In this document: in pieces, positions 27,134-37,168 of the stretch | How positions within the stretch are numbered: the stretch's first letter is position 1 | Layout: every line of letters starts with the position of its first letter | Assembly: GCF_017304635.1 (NCBI RefSeq) | Contig: NZ_JAFKMA010000001.1 | Location: 682,001 to 746,000 of the forward strand | DNA from: Sphingomonas sp. | GTDB lineage: Bacteria; Pseudomonadota; Alphaproteobacteria; Sphingomonadales; Sphingomonadaceae | Direction of reading: 5' to 3' | Length of the DNA stretch: 64,000 nucleotides | Translations under genes and position numbers: made by a program | Notes under the pieces: model-generated | Told to the model about the DNA's origin: nothing | The model's database searches: none | The model's input: the letters and a program-made list of their open reading frames with translations, nothing else

Positions 27134-27879
27134 AGAAACTGATCGCGTTCGACCTCGACGGCACGCTGGCCCTATCCAAGCAGCCGCTCGACGACCGCAT
27201 GGCGAACGCGCTCGCCGACCTGCTCGATGTCGCCAAGGTCGACATCATCTCGGGCGGCGACTGGCCGCAGTTCGAGAAGCAGGTCGTCGGCCGCATGATC
27301 GACCGTGCCAACCTGACGAACCTGTTCATCCAGCCGACGACGGGGACGAAGCTCTATCGCTATGTCGACGGCGCGTGGCAGGCGATCTACGCCGAGCTGT
27401 TCAGCGACGACGAGCGCAAGCACATCATCGCCGCGTTCGACCAGGCGATGCACGAGGAGGGACTCGACCAGGGCAAGACCTGGGGCGAGCGCGTCGAGGA
27501 TCGCGGCAGCCAGGTGACCTTCTCCGCGCTCGGCCAGCAAGCGCCGCTGGAGGCCAAGGATGCGTGGGACCCAGACCATGCCAAGCGCAAGAAATTGCAG
27601 GCACGGTTGCGCAATCTGCTCCCCGATCTGTCGATCAACATCGGCGGTGCGACCTCGATCGACATCACGCGCAAGGGCGTCGACAAGCAATACGGCCTGC
27701 GCAAACTGCTCCCCGAAGCTGGTGTGAGCGCCGACGAGGTGCTGTTCCTGGGTGACGCGATCTTCCCCGGCGGCAACGATTATCCGGCGAAGGAAATGGG
27801 GCTCGACACGATCAAGGTCGAGTCGATCGAGGACACGCGCCGCGTGATCGAGACGATCGTGCTGGTGCTGAAGGATTAG
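27130..27879 (+). CDS. HAD-IIB hydrolase resembling eukaryotic-type phosphomannomutase
   Basis: The product is 249 aa. HAD motif I is IAFDLDGTLA, motif II is DIISGGDW, and motif IV is LFLGDAIFPGGNDYP. Several segments recall the alpha-PMM (PMM2) family: FIQPTTGTKLYRY, VTFSALGQQAPLE and a SIDITRKGVDKQYGLRKL block. In true PMM2 motif I reads DVDGTLT, and the enzyme converts mannose-6-phosphate to mannose-1-phosphate. Whether this protein is a mutase or a phosphatase cannot be decided here. It overlaps the preceding HAD gene by an ATGA. Confidence 0.8.
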   Translation: MKKLIAFDLDGTLALSKQPLDDRMANALADLLDVAKVDIISGGDWPQFEKQVVGRMIDRANLTNLFIQPTTGTKLYRYVDGAWQAIYAELFSDDERKHIIAAFDQAMHEEGLDQGKTWGERVEDRGSQVTFSALGQQAPLEAKDAWDPDHAKRKKLQARLRNLLPDLSINIGGATSIDITRKGVDKQYGLRKLLPEAGVSADEVLFLGDAIFPGGNDYPAKEMGLDTIKVESIEDTRRVIETIVLVLKD

Positions 27880-27897
27880 GTAGCTTCTCTCTCTCAT

Positions 27898-27928
27898 CGT
27901 CACCCCGGGGGTCATGCCCGGGGTGACG
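27898..27928. terminator. Stem-loop after the HAD genes, possible terminator or dispersed repeat
   Basis: Perfect 12-bp arms (27898-27909 and 27917-27928) with a 7-nt loop lie 19 bp after the second HAD stop. No T-run follows, so either it is a rho-independent-like barrier without U-tract or another copy of the CACCCCGG dispersed repeat. Confidence 0.5.
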
Positions 27929-28028
27929 GCAGGTCGGGGTGTGCATCGGTGACGGCGGTTGCGCGCGCTCACCCTTTCCCTTCCGCCATTTGCGGCTAGT
28001 GTCGCGTTTTGGTGGGAGGAATGCACGA

Positions 28029-29717
28029 ATGAGCGAAGCCGTGGCACGGCCGAAGGGCTGGCGAGTGTTCGCCGCGGCGCTCAGCACGCGCAAGTCGGCG
28101 ACGATGCTGGCGTTCGGTTTCTCGTCGGGGCTGCCCAATGCGCTGCTGATCGGTACGCTGACCGCCTGGCTGGGCGAGGCGAAGATCAATCTGGCGACGA
28201 TCGGCGTGCTGGCGTGGATCGGGCTCAGTTATTCGTTCAAGTTCCTGTGGTCGCCGCTGGTCGATCGCACGCGGCCACCGCTGATCGGGCGGATCGGGCG
28301 GCGGACGAGCTGGATCGTATTGTGCCAGGCGCTGATGATCCTGGGCCTGATCGGGCTGGCGAGCACCGACCCCGCCGCGCATATCGCGCGGTTCGCGTTG
28401 TTCGCATTCGCCGCCGCGATCGGATCGGCGACGCAGGACGTCGCGATCGACGCCTGGCGGATCGATGTCGCCGATGGCGCGACCCCGGTCGAGGTGCTGT
28501 CGTCGGTCTATCAGCTCGGCTATCGCACCGCGGCGATCGTCGGCGGGGCGGGGGCGCTGTTCCTGGCGGCGCGGATGCCATGGCCGAGCGTCTATCTGGT
28601 GATGGCCGGCCTGATGGCGGCGATGCTGGTGATCGCGCTGACCGCCCCCGACACCGAGCGCCCGGTCGACGACAAGGCCGACCTGCTGAGCGAACCCGGC
28701 GAGATCGAGCCGCGCACGCGTGCCGTCGCGCTGCTGGTCGTGGGCGCGAGTTGGGTGTGGGCGATCGTGACGATCGTCACCTTCATGGCGAGCATGCTGG
28801 CGCCGGTGCCGAAGGGCGGCAAGCTGCCGTCCGCATCCGATTTCATCAAGACGTTCGGGCCGTGGATCATCGTCGCGACGATCTTCGTGCCATTGGGCGT
28901 GGCGGCATTGCTCAACTGGCTGAAGGCGCGGGGCCAGGCGGTGCAGACCGCGCCGGATTCGGTCGTGTCGCCGGCGCGGACGGTCGCCAACCATCTCTAT
29001 CGCGCGCTGGTCGCGCCGCTCGCCGACCTGACCGAGCGGATGCGCTGGGGCGTGCTGCTGGTGATCGCGCTGATACTCGCCTACCCGTTCTGCTACAATA
29101 TCTGGGGATCGTTTGCGTACCCGTTCTACCTCGATTTCCTGCATTATTCGAAGGATGAGGTGGCGTTCGCCTCGAAGGTGTTCGGCATCGTGATGTCGAT
29201 CGTCGGGGTCAGCCTGGGCGGCTATCTGTTCGTCAAGATCGGGCGGTTCCCGACCGTCCTGATCGGCGCAATCCTGCCGATCTTCGGCAATTTCATCTAT
29301 GCCGACCTGGCCGATGGCGCGCCGCACATCGACGCCGTGCTGAGCATCACCCACCTCGACGCGCTTGCGGCGTGGGCGGGGAGCGACCAGCGAATGGCGC
29401 GGTTGCTGCTGACGATCTTCTACGAAAACATCTCGACCGGGCTCGCCGGGGCGGCGTTCGTCGCCTACGTGTCGGGCGTCGTCAGCAAGAAATATGCGGC
29501 CGTCCAGTACGCGCTGCTGTCGTCGCTGACCTTCCTGATCGGGTCGCTCGGCAAGGGGCCGGCGGGCGAGATGATCGACCAGTTGGGCTACGCCACGGTG
29601 TTCCGCTACGTGTCGATCGGCGGCGCGCTGGCGATCCTGTTCGTATTGCTCGAATGGTGGCGATCGACCCGCGTCGCCGCGGCCGCGGAGCCGGGCCATA
29701 CCGGCGAGCGCGCCTAG
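28029..29717 (+). CDS. AmpG-like MFS permease
   Basis: The product is 562 aa with about twelve to fourteen hydrophobic helices. It starts in the AmpG manner with LAFGFSSGLPNALLIGTLTAWL, then LSYSFKFLWSPLVDR, and IGSATQDVAIDAWRID, which are conserved in muropeptide permeases of the AmpG family. AmpG imports anhydromuropeptides into the cytoplasm for peptidoglycan recycling. The protein is somewhat longer than E. coli AmpG because of an extra cytoplasmic loop (about 215-235 and 290-320). The ATG at 28029 was chosen. It overlaps the stop of the convergent downstream gene by 3-4 bp. Confidence 0.88.
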   Translation: MSEAVARPKGWRVFAAALSTRKSATMLAFGFSSGLPNALLIGTLTAWLGEAKINLATIGVLAWIGLSYSFKFLWSPLVDRTRPPLIGRIGRRTSWIVLCQALMILGLIGLASTDPAAHIARFALFAFAAAIGSATQDVAIDAWRIDVADGATPVEVLSSVYQLGYRTAAIVGGAGALFLAARMPWPSVYLVMAGLMAAMLVIALTAPDTERPVDDKADLLSEPGEIEPRTRAVALLVVGASWVWAIVTIVTFMASMLAPVPKGGKLPSASDFIKTFGPWIIVATIFVPLGVAALLNWLKARGQAVQTAPDSVVSPARTVANHLYRALVAPLADLTERMRWGVLLVIALILAYPFCYNIWGSFAYPFYLDFLHYSKDEVAFASKVFGIVMSIVGVSLGGYLFVKIGRFPTVLIGAILPIFGNFIYADLADGAPHIDAVLSITHLDALAAWAGSDQRMARLLLTIFYENISTGLAGAAFVAYVSGVVSKKYAAVQYALLSSLTFLIGSLGKGPAGEMIDQLGYATVFRYVSIGGALAILFVLLEWWRSTRVAAAAEPGHTGERA

Positions 29718-30157
29718 CCGCCGATCGGCAGGCCCAGATCGGCGAACGCGGCCGACAGCGCGGCGGCGCTGGCCAGGATCGCATCGGCACGACGTTCCGC
29801 CATGACGTCCGCGAGCAGCAGCCGCGCCGTTTCCGGCCGCCGTTCGGCGTGACCGATCGCGGTCAGGATCGCGGCCTCCGCACTGGTCATTCGCTGGCAG
29901 CAGCACGGCGCGATCGGGATCGTCGTCGTGGCGGTGGCGGCGAGCTCGGCCATGAAGGCCCGGGCGAGGACGAGCGGCCGACGAAAGCTGGGGCCGAACG
30001 CCATCAGGTAGCGCTGCGCAACCGCGGCGTCCGCCAGGCCATGCGCCCCCATCCGCCGGATCGCGAGCAGCATGAGCCGGTCACCGGTCGCGTCGGGCAG
30101 GGCGTGCGGAAGGATCGCCGGAGCGGGGGCGGGGGCAGGCGCGGGCAGGGCGGTCAT
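29714..30157 (-). CDS. Conserved hypothetical protein (possibly DUF6628)
   Basis: The product is 147 aa. An Ala-Pro repeat at the N-terminus (APAPAPAPAI) precedes a helical core with LMLLAIRRMGAHGLADAAVAQ, a distinctive PCCCQRMTSAE motif with three adjacent cysteines, and a helical tail. I recall a sphingomonad family of this kind next to folC (DUF6628), but cannot verify the number. The three cysteines could bind metal, which is inference. The ATG at 30157 is chosen over an upstream start at 30184. It is downstream of folC on the same strand. Confidence 0.7.
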   Translation of the reverse strand: MTALPAPAPAPAPAILPHALPDATGDRLMLLAIRRMGAHGLADAAVAQRYLMAFGPSFRRPLVLARAFMAELAATATTTIPIAPCCCQRMTSAEAAILTAIGHAERRPETARLLLADVMAERRADAILASAAALSAAFADLGLPIGG

Positions 30158-30223
30158 CGGGCGACTCCGTCGGTGGAGCGCCATCCTCGCATTCCGCTAT
30201 TGATAGTCAATCGCAATAATGCG

Positions 30224-31543
30224 TCAGTCGGGGAACTCGTCGTTCGCGGCGAGCACTTCGCCCGCCAGATAGAGCGAGCCGAGGATCAGGACGCGGGCAG
30301 GGCCGCCGTCCTGCGCCAGCGCGCGCAGAGCGTCGGGCACGTCGGTCGCGGTGCTCGCACGCAAGTCGAGCGTCGCGGCGATCGCCGCCAGTTCGTCGGG
30401 CGCGTGATGCTCGTGATCGGGCACCGGCACGGCTATCAGGCGCTCGGCATACGGCGCGATCGGGGCGAGCAGGCCCAGCGGGTCCTTGTTGGCGAGCATC
30501 CCGACCACCAAAGTCCATCCCGCTCGGCCATGGTCGATCGTACCGAGCGTCGCAGCGATCGCACCGCCGGCCGCCGCATTGTGCCCCCCATCGAGCCACA
30601 CCGCGCTTCCCGCCGGCAGCAATCGCATCAGCGGTCCGTCGCCGAGCCGCTGCATCCGTGCCGGCCAGCGTGCCGCGACGGCCGCCGTGGCCAGCGCCTC
30701 GGGCGGGATCGCAAGCGTGCGCTGGTGCCGCAGCATCGCGATCGCGAGCGCCAGGTTGCCCGGCTGGTGCGCGCCCGCCAGCCGCGGCAGCGGCGTCGTC
30801 ACGCGCCCCGACGCGTCGCGATAGGTGACGTGATCCGCCTCCACCGACCAGAACCAATGCCCGCCCTCGGCGGCGACCGGTGCGCCCGCCGCGCGCGCCG
30901 CCGCGACCACGCGCGCCTCGACGCTGGCCGGGTAGCGCATCGTGACGAGCGGCACGTGCGGCTTGGCGATGCCGGCCTTCTCCGTCGCGATCGCTTCGAT
31001 CGTGTCGCCCAGAAACGCCTGATGGTCGATGCCGAGCTGGGCGATCCCGGTGACGATAGGATCGGGGATGACGTTGGTCGCATCAAGCCGCCCGCCGAGC
31101 CCGACCTCGACGATACAGGCATCGGCTGGTGCGCGCGCGAATGCCAGGAACGCCGCCGCTGTCGTCACCTCGAAGAAGCTCGCCCCGATATCGCCACCGG
31201 CATCGAGCACCTCGGCCAGCAGCGGCGCGAGCGCGGCATCCTCGATCAGCTGCCCGGCCAGCCGGATCCGCTCGTTGAACCGCACCAGATGTGGGCTCGA
31301 ATAGACATGGACGCGATACCCCGCCGCCTCGATAGCGGCGCGCAGGAACGCGCAGGTCGAACCCTTGCCGTTGGTTCCGGCGACGTGCAGCACCGGCGGC
31401 AAGCGGCGATGCGGATCGCCGACTCGCGCCAGCAACGCCGTGATCCGCTCCAGCCCGAGGATATCCGCCCCCGGCGACAGCGCCCACAGCCGGTCGAGCT
31501 GGTGCTGGACCGCGGGGTCGGCGGAGCGGGCGTGGTCGGGCAT
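30224..31543 (-). CDS. folC: Bifunctional folylpolyglutamate synthase / dihydrofolate synthase
   Basis: The product is 439 aa. It adds L-glutamate to dihydropteroate and to folates. The Mur-ligase-like P-loop is HVAGTNGKGSTCAFL, followed by VYSSPHLVRFNERI, VGLGGRLDATN, and the C-terminal WLDGGHNAAAGGAI. The ATG at 31543 is clear. It lies downstream of accD in the widely conserved trpF-trpB-trpA-accD-folC order, separated from accD by about 105 bp of repetitive hairpin sequence. Confidence 0.96.
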   Translation of the reverse strand: MPDHARSADPAVQHQLDRLWALSPGADILGLERITALLARVGDPHRRLPPVLHVAGTNGKGSTCAFLRAAIEAAGYRVHVYSSPHLVRFNERIRLAGQLIEDAALAPLLAEVLDAGGDIGASFFEVTTAAAFLAFARAPADACIVEVGLGGRLDATNVIPDPIVTGIAQLGIDHQAFLGDTIEAIATEKAGIAKPHVPLVTMRYPASVEARVVAAARAAGAPVAAEGGHWFWSVEADHVTYRDASGRVTTPLPRLAGAHQPGNLALAIAMLRHQRTLAIPPEALATAAVAARWPARMQRLGDGPLMRLLPAGSAVWLDGGHNAAAGGAIAATLGTIDHGRAGWTLVVGMLANKDPLGLLAPIAPYAERLIAVPVPDHEHHAPDELAAIAATLDLRASTATDVPDALRALAQDGGPARVLILGSLYLAGEVLAANDEFPD

Positions 31544-31556
31544 GGCGTTTAGGGTA

Positions 31557-31647
31557 TCAGGGAGTAGGTAGCAGGGAGCAGGGAATGGGGTTGGGCATCG
31601 CCTCTCTTCTCTGCTCCCTGTTCCCTGCTACCTGTTCCCTGCTCCCT
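31557..31647. repeat. Repetitive hairpin with reiterated GGTAGCAGGGA/CAGGGAGCAGGGA units
   Basis: Between accD and folC, one arm (about 31557-31587) contains GGAGTAGGTAGCAGGGAGCAG and GGGAAT, and the other (about 31608-31647) contains TGCTCCCTGTTCCCTGCTAC followed by CTGTTCCCTGCTCCC. The arms are largely complementary and each is itself made of degenerate 6-10 bp units. The sequence type differs from the CCCCGGN repeats. It could fold as a long hairpin in the accD-folC transcript. Confidence 0.75.
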
Positions 31648-31651
31648 CAAC

Positions 31652-32509
31652 TCACGCCGCCTTGCGCCGCTCGCACAGATAGCCGATCAGCCGCGACAGC
31701 GTCGCCTTCAGCTCGCCGCGCGCCACCACCATGTCGAGCATGCCGTGGTCGAGCAGATATTCGGCGCGCTGGAACCCCTCGGGCAGTTTCTCGCGGATCG
31801 TCTGTTCGATGACGCGTTGGCCGGCGAACCCGATCAGCGCGCCGGGCTCGGCGATCTGGACGTCGCCGAGCATCGCATAGCTCGCGGTCACGCCGCCGGT
31901 GGTCGGGTCGGTCAGCACGACGATATAGGGCAACCCGGCATCGTGCAGCATCTCGATCGCCACGGTCGCGCGTGGCATCTGCATCAGCGACAGGATTCCT
32001 TCCTGCATCCGCGCGCCGCCGGCCGCGGTGAAGATGATGTAGGGCGCGCGATACTCCATCGCCGCCTCCACCCCGCGCACGAACGCTTCGCCGACCGCCA
32101 GGCCCATCGATCCGCCCATGAACGCGAAGTCCTGCACGCCGATCACCGCCTGGCGCCCGTCGATCGTGCCGACCGCGTTGATGAGCGCGTCGTTCTCGCC
32201 CGTCGACGCACGTGCGGCCTTGATCCGGTCGACATAGCGCTTCTGGTCGCGGAACTTGAGCGGGTCCTCGGGCACGCGCGGCGCGGGCAGTTCGCGCGCC
32301 GATCCTTCGTCGAACAGCTGCGCGAAGCGCTCCGCCGGGCCGATCCGCTCGTGATGCGCGCAATTGGGGCAGACGTAGAGATTGTCGGCCAGTTCCTTAG
32401 CGAACACCATCTGCCCGCACCCCTTACACTTGTGCCAGAGGTTGTCGGGCGTCTCGCGCTTGGGGATCACGTAGGAGAGCGCGTTGCGGACGCTCGACAG
32501 CCAGCTCAT
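31652..32509 (-). CDS. accD: Acetyl-CoA carboxylase carboxyltransferase subunit beta
   Basis: The product is 285 aa. With AccA it transfers carboxyl from biotin to acetyl-CoA, giving malonyl-CoA for fatty acid synthesis. The N-terminal four-cysteine zinc ribbon is CKGCGQMVF ... YVCPNCAHH. The crotonase-like core has [20 protein letters not shown] and [16 protein letters not shown]. Its ATG overlaps the trpA stop by 4 nt (ATGA), so trpA and accD are translationally coupled, a common alphaproteobacterial arrangement. Confidence 0.96.
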   Translation of the reverse strand: MSWLSSVRNALSYVIPKRETPDNLWHKCKGCGQMVFAKELADNLYVCPNCAHHERIGPAERFAQLFDEGSARELPAPRVPEDPLKFRDQKRYVDRIKAARASTGENDALINAVGTIDGRQAVIGVQDFAFMGGSMGLAVGEAFVRGVEAAMEYRAPYIIFTAAGGARMQEGILSLMQMPRATVAIEMLHDAGLPYIVVLTDPTTGGVTASYAMLGDVQIAEPGALIGFAGQRVIEQTIREKLPEGFQRAEYLLDHGMLDMVVARGELKATLSRLIGYLCERRKAA

Positions 32510-33306
32510 GACAATTCCTTCCTAGCGGCGCGCACCGCGCTCGACAGGGTTTCGATATAGGCGCGAACGTGGCGCGGCGCATCCTCGCCATGGCGGCCGA
32601 TCAGTTCGACGATCGCCGAGCCGACGACCACGCCGTCGGCGACGCGCGCGACCGCGGCCGCTTGCTCGGGCGTGCGGATGCCGAAGCCGACCGCGACGGG
32701 CAGGTCGGTCGCCGCCTTCAGTCGGGCGACCGCGTCCTCGATCGAGCCCTGCGCCGCCTGCTGCTTGCCGGTGATCCCGGCGACCGACACGTAATAGACG
32801 AATCCGCTCGCGCCATCGAGCACCTGCGGCAGGCGGGCGGCATCGGTGGTCGGGGTGGCGAGGCGGATGAGGTCGATGCCGGCGCCGCGCAGAGCCGGGC
32901 CGAGCGAATCATCCTCCTCGGGCGGGATATCGACGCAGATCACGCCATCGACCCCGGCCTCCTTGCAGCGATCTGCGAACCAGTCGGCCCCGCGCACCGT
33001 CATCGGGTTGGCATAGCCCATCAGGACCAGCGGCACGGTCGGATGGCGTTCGCGGAAGGCGGTCGCGATCGCCAGGATGTCGGCGGTGGTCGTGCCGGCC
33101 GCGAGACTGCGCAGGTTGGCGGCCTGGATCGCGGGACCGTCCGCCATCGGATCGGTGAACGGCATGCCAAGCTCGAGCACGTCCGCCCCACCCGCGACCA
33201 GCGCGTCGAGGATCGGCCCGGTCGCGAACCGGCCGGGATCGCCGGCGGTGACGAACGCGACGAGCGCGGGATGCGGTTTCGCGAAGGCGGCTGACAGGCG
33301 GGTCAT
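32506..33306 (-). CDS. trpA: Tryptophan synthase subunit alpha
   Basis: The product is 266 aa. It cleaves indole-3-glycerol phosphate and passes indole to TrpB. Visible landmarks are [10 protein letters not shown], the catalytic Glu in [17 protein letters not shown] and the second catalytic Asp shortly after in the same region, LMGYANP, and [10 protein letters not shown] near the phosphate site. Minus strand, between trpB upstream and accD downstream (4-nt overlap). A palindromic repeat separates it from trpB. Confidence 0.96.
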   Translation of the reverse strand: MTRLSAAFAKPHPALVAFVTAGDPGRFATGPILDALVAGGADVLELGMPFTDPMADGPAIQAANLRSLAAGTTTADILAIATAFRERHPTVPLVLMGYANPMTVRGADWFADRCKEAGVDGVICVDIPPEEDDSLGPALRGAGIDLIRLATPTTDAARLPQVLDGASGFVYYVSVAGITGKQQAAQGSIEDAVARLKAATDLPVAVGFGIRTPEQAAAVARVADGVVVGSAIVELIGRHGEDAPRHVRAYIETLSSAVRAARKELS

Positions 33307-33316
33307 CGGGCCAATC

Positions 33317-33401
33317 CCGTCATCCCGGCGAAGGCCGGGATCGCTGGATGACAGGTGTCGGCGCCCGCGACACAGCGGCCCCGGCCTTCGCCGGGGCGAC
33401 G
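33317..33401. repeat. Dispersed palindromic repeat between trpB and trpA
   Basis: Two complementary arms, one containing ATCCCGGCGAAGGCCGGGAT (33322-33341) and the other CCCCGGCCTTCGCCGGGG (about 33379-33396), fill almost the whole intergenic space between the two subunit genes. It is the same GAAGG-centred repeat seen at 37016-37119 and 62551-62653. Confidence 0.85.
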
Positions 33402-33409
33402 AGAAATAC

Positions 33410-34648
<1,239 letters not shown>

Positions 34649-34743
34649 GCGATAGAACTTTCGAAAAGGGGCCGGGCGCTGCGACGAATGGTCGAGCGTT
34701 CAGCGCCATCGAAAAGCGCGGTCGAAGCGAGAGCTGGCCGGCA

Positions 34744-35382
34744 TCAGCATGTCGCGACCGCTTTAAGGAACGCGGCGATCTTGTCCACATCCTTGACGCC
34801 GGGCGCGGTCTCGACGCCGGACGAGACGTCGACCAGGCGCGCGCCGGTGCGCCTGGCGGCATCCGCGACATTATCCGCATCGAGCCCGCCCGAAAGCGCC
34901 CAAGGCAGAGGATGGCGGAACCCGTCGAGTAGCGTCCAATCGAACCGCACGCCCATTCCACCGGGCAGCGCGGCCCCGGCCGGCGTCTTGGCGTCGTACA
35001 GGATTGCATCGGCGGCGCCGCGATAGGCGGCGGCTCGGTCGAGATCGGCGCGCGTCTTGACTGCGACCACCGCCCAAGCTTCCAGGCCCCGCCTGCGCAG
35101 CGCCACCACCCGCTCCGGCGCGGTCTGGTGAAGCTGGATCGCGTCGAGCCGTGCGCTGGCGACCGCCTGATCGACCAGTGCGTTGTCGGGATCGACGAAC
35201 ACTCCGACCCTGGCGATGCCGTCCGGCACGCGCGCCGCCAACCCGCTCGCCACGTCGAACGACACTGCGCGCGGCGAGGGCGGAAAGAAGACGAACCCGA
35301 CATGGCTCGCCCCGCCGCCGATCGCCGCGTCGAGCGTTTTTGGCGTGGACAGGCCGCAGATCTTGGCGGTGACGCGAGACAT
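34744..35382 (-). CDS. trpF: Phosphoribosylanthranilate isomerase
   Basis: The product is 212 aa. It catalyses the Amadori rearrangement in tryptophan synthesis. The catalytic cysteine is in AKICGLSTP and the catalytic aspartate is expected in GVFVDPDN or AILYDAK; the phosphate loop ALSGGLDADNV and the end VDVSSGVETAPGVKD are typical. The ATG at 35382 is chosen over longer frames. It heads the minus-strand trpF-trpB-trpA-accD-folC unit; trpC, trpD and trpE are not in the window. Confidence 0.95.
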   Translation of the reverse strand: MSRVTAKICGLSTPKTLDAAIGGGASHVGFVFFPPSPRAVSFDVASGLAARVPDGIARVGVFVDPDNALVDQAVASARLDAIQLHQTAPERVVALRRRGLEAWAVVAVKTRADLDRAAAYRGAADAILYDAKTPAGAALPGGMGVRFDWTLLDGFRHPLPWALSGGLDADNVADAARRTGARLVDVSSGVETAPGVKDVDKIAAFLKAVATC

Positions 35383-35419
35383 GCGCGCGCTATAGCCCGA
35401 TCCGATACGGGGGGAAGGG

Positions 35420-35956
35420 ATGTCGGTCGATCTTGGCAAGGCGCGGCGGATCGCGGTGATCGGATGTTCGGGCGCGGGCAAGTCGACCCTGGCCGCGCGG
35501 CTCGCGGCGCTGACCGGGTTGCCGCCCGTGCATCTCGATCAGGAATATTGGCAGTCCGGGTGGACCGAACCGACGCGTGACGCATGGCTGGATCGGATAA
35601 CGGCACACGTCGCGGACGATCGCTGGATCAGCGACGGCAATTACGGATCGAGCCTGACCGAACGTGCCCGACGAGCGGACGCCATCGTCTTTCTCGATTT
35701 TTCCACCGCGACCTGCCTGTGGGGCGTCGTGCGACGGACGATCCGGTATCGGAGGCACCGTCGCCCGGACATGCCGGAGGGTTGTCCAGAGCGGTGGGAC
35801 TGGACGTTCCTGCGCTTCGTGCTCGCCTTCCGGCGCCGGCATCGGCCACGTCTTCTCGACTGTCTCGCGGAGGCCGGTGCCTGGGATCGGACGATCGTCT
35901 GCCGCACCCGCGCCGATGTGCGCCGGTTGCTGCGCTCGGTAGAGAAACGGATTTAG
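35420..35956 (+). CDS. P-loop NTPase, adenylate-kinase-like / FlaR-type small kinase
   Basis: The product is 178 aa. Walker A is IAVIGCSGAGKSTLA near the N-terminus, followed by HLDQEYW, which matches the substrate helix of FlaR/topology-modulation-like ATPases, then WISDGNYGSSL and an arginine-rich lid (RRTIRYRRHRRPD). Such proteins are often annotated as adenylate kinase or topology modulation protein; the true substrate is unknown. The ATG at 35420 has GGGGAAGG just upstream. It is divergent from trpF (37 bp) and its stop overlaps the convergent pyrF stop. Confidence 0.82.
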   Translation: MSVDLGKARRIAVIGCSGAGKSTLAARLAALTGLPPVHLDQEYWQSGWTEPTRDAWLDRITAHVADDRWISDGNYGSSLTERARRADAIVFLDFSTATCLWGVVRRTIRYRRHRRPDMPEGCPERWDWTFLRFVLAFRRRHRPRLLDCLAEAGAWDRTIVCRTRADVRRLLRSVEKRI

Positions 35957-36627
35957 AGCGTCGCGCCGATTTCCCGCGCGGCGATGTCGGGGTCTTCGGC
36001 GGCGGTGATCGGCCGGCCGACGACGAGGATGGAGGCACCGGCGTCGAGCGCGGCGCGGGGGGTGACGACTCGCTTCTGGTCACCGACCGCGCCGTTCGCC
36101 GGGCGGACGCCGGGGACGACGAAGAAACCCTTCGGCCAGAGCTTGTGCGCCGCCGCCACTTCCGCGCCCGAACAGACGATGCCGTCGACCCCGGCGCTCA
36201 TCGCCAATTCGGTCAGCCGCAGGACCTGGTCGTGCGCGCTGCCCGCCACGCCGGTCGCGGCGAGGTCGCTGTCGTCGAGGCTGGTCAACATCGTCACCGC
36301 GACCACCTTGGTGTTGAGCGGGGCGGCGGCCTTCGCATCCTCCAGCATCGCGCGCCCGCCACTCGCATGGACGGTCAGCACGGCGGGATCGAGGCCGTAG
36401 AGTGCCTGCACCGCCTTGCCCACGGTGTTGGGGATGTCGTGCAGTTTCAGGTCGAGGAAGATCGGCAGGCCGAGTTCGTGCATCTCGCCGACGCCGGGAC
36501 GGCCGTTCGCCATGAAGAATTCGAGACCGAGTTTGATCCCGCCGACATGGTAGCGGACGCGTTGCGCGATCGCCTTGGCGCGCGCGAGGTCGGGCGTATC
36601 GAGCGCCACATACAGCCGGCTGGTCAT
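35953..36627 (-). CDS. pyrF: Orotidine 5'-phosphate decarboxylase
   Basis: The product is 224 aa. It converts OMP to UMP in pyrimidine synthesis. The signature FLDLKLHDIPNTVG holds the catalytic Asp-Lys-Asp array, with YVALDTPDL at the N-terminus, VHASGG, and VPGVRPANG plus VVGRPITAAEDP at the phosphate site. The ATG at 36627 overlaps the stop of the LapA-like gene by 4 nt (ATGA), so the two are coupled; a longer in-frame start would run through that gene and is rejected. Confidence 0.96.
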   Translation of the reverse strand: MTSRLYVALDTPDLARAKAIAQRVRYHVGGIKLGLEFFMANGRPGVGEMHELGLPIFLDLKLHDIPNTVGKAVQALYGLDPAVLTVHASGGRAMLEDAKAAAPLNTKVVAVTMLTSLDDSDLAATGVAGSAHDQVLRLTELAMSAGVDGIVCSGAEVAAAHKLWPKGFFVVPGVRPANGAVGDQKRVVTPRAALDAGASILVVGRPITAAEDPDIAAREIGATL

Positions 36628-36938
36628 AAAATCGGCGAGGCTGGCTTCGGATCGACCAAGACCGGCTCGACGGGAACGACGACCGGCGCGGGCTTGAGGT
36701 CGGCGATGATCCGCTCCGCCGTCGTCAGCCGCTGCATCAGCCGCCAGCGCTGCGCACGCAGATACAGCCAGGTCGGCACCAGCCCGACCAGGAAGGTCAG
36801 CAGCAGCAGGAACGGCAGGTTCACCTCGGCGACGAGCCCGCCCCACAGGTTGATCGTCACCCACGTCCAGTTGCCGAGCGTGAAGATCGCCGCGGCGAAC
36901 GCCAACAGGCACCAGAGCAGGATCTTGAGGAACTGCAT
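36624..36938 (-). CDS. LapA-domain (DUF1049) small membrane protein
   Basis: The product is 104 aa with two hydrophobic helices (about 3-22 and 40-62: ILLWCLLAFAAAIFTLGNW and LPFLLLLTFLVGLVPTWLYL). A basic-helical segment LRAQRWRLMQRLTTAERIIADL and a proline-rich tail follow. The hairpin plus the short coiled coil fits LapA-domain proteins; E. coli LapA cooperates in lipopolysaccharide regulation, but most members are uncharacterised. It sits directly upstream of pyrF, a neighbourhood often seen in alphaproteobacteria. Confidence 0.82.
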   Translation of the reverse strand: MQFLKILLWCLLAFAAAIFTLGNWTWVTINLWGGLVAEVNLPFLLLLTFLVGLVPTWLYLRAQRWRLMQRLTTAERIIADLKPAPVVVPVEPVLVDPKPASPIL

Positions 36939-37015
36939 GACGCGAGAGGCTAGCGGGGTGGAGGCGGTTTGACCAGAGCGGGATGGGGCTTGTGGGCCGC
37001 GCACGTTTCACGCCG

Positions 37016-37119
37016 CCACCCCGGCGAAGGCCGGGGCCCAGTTGGGAAGGTTGCGGTAAGGGAGCACAGCGCTTCTTCATCAGCGTTCCCCATCTGGGCC
37101 CCGGCCTTCGCCGGGGTGG
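37016..37119. repeat. Long perfect inverted repeat, 26-bp arms
   Basis: Arms at 37016-37041 and 37094-37119 are perfect reverse complements, separated by 52 nt. Each arm carries CCCCGGCGAAGGCCGGGG followed by the CCCAG extension. It lies between the LapA-like gene and the 3' end of the patatin-like gene. Confidence 0.9.
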
Positions 37120-37168
37120 ACTCAAACCGGGGTTTACCCAAGCGTGTCGGCGAGCTGCGCCGTCGTCC

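Noticed and set aside
27996..29906. 636-codon minus-strand frame opposite the AmpG-like permease
   Set aside because: Composition is dominated by Arg, His, Asp and Gln in low-complexity runs, typical of the antisense of a membrane protein in high-GC DNA.
31557..31647. CRISPR-like array between accD and folC
   Set aside because: The repeat units are degenerate, of 6-10 bp, arranged as a hairpin without spacers of constant length, and no cas genes are nearby.
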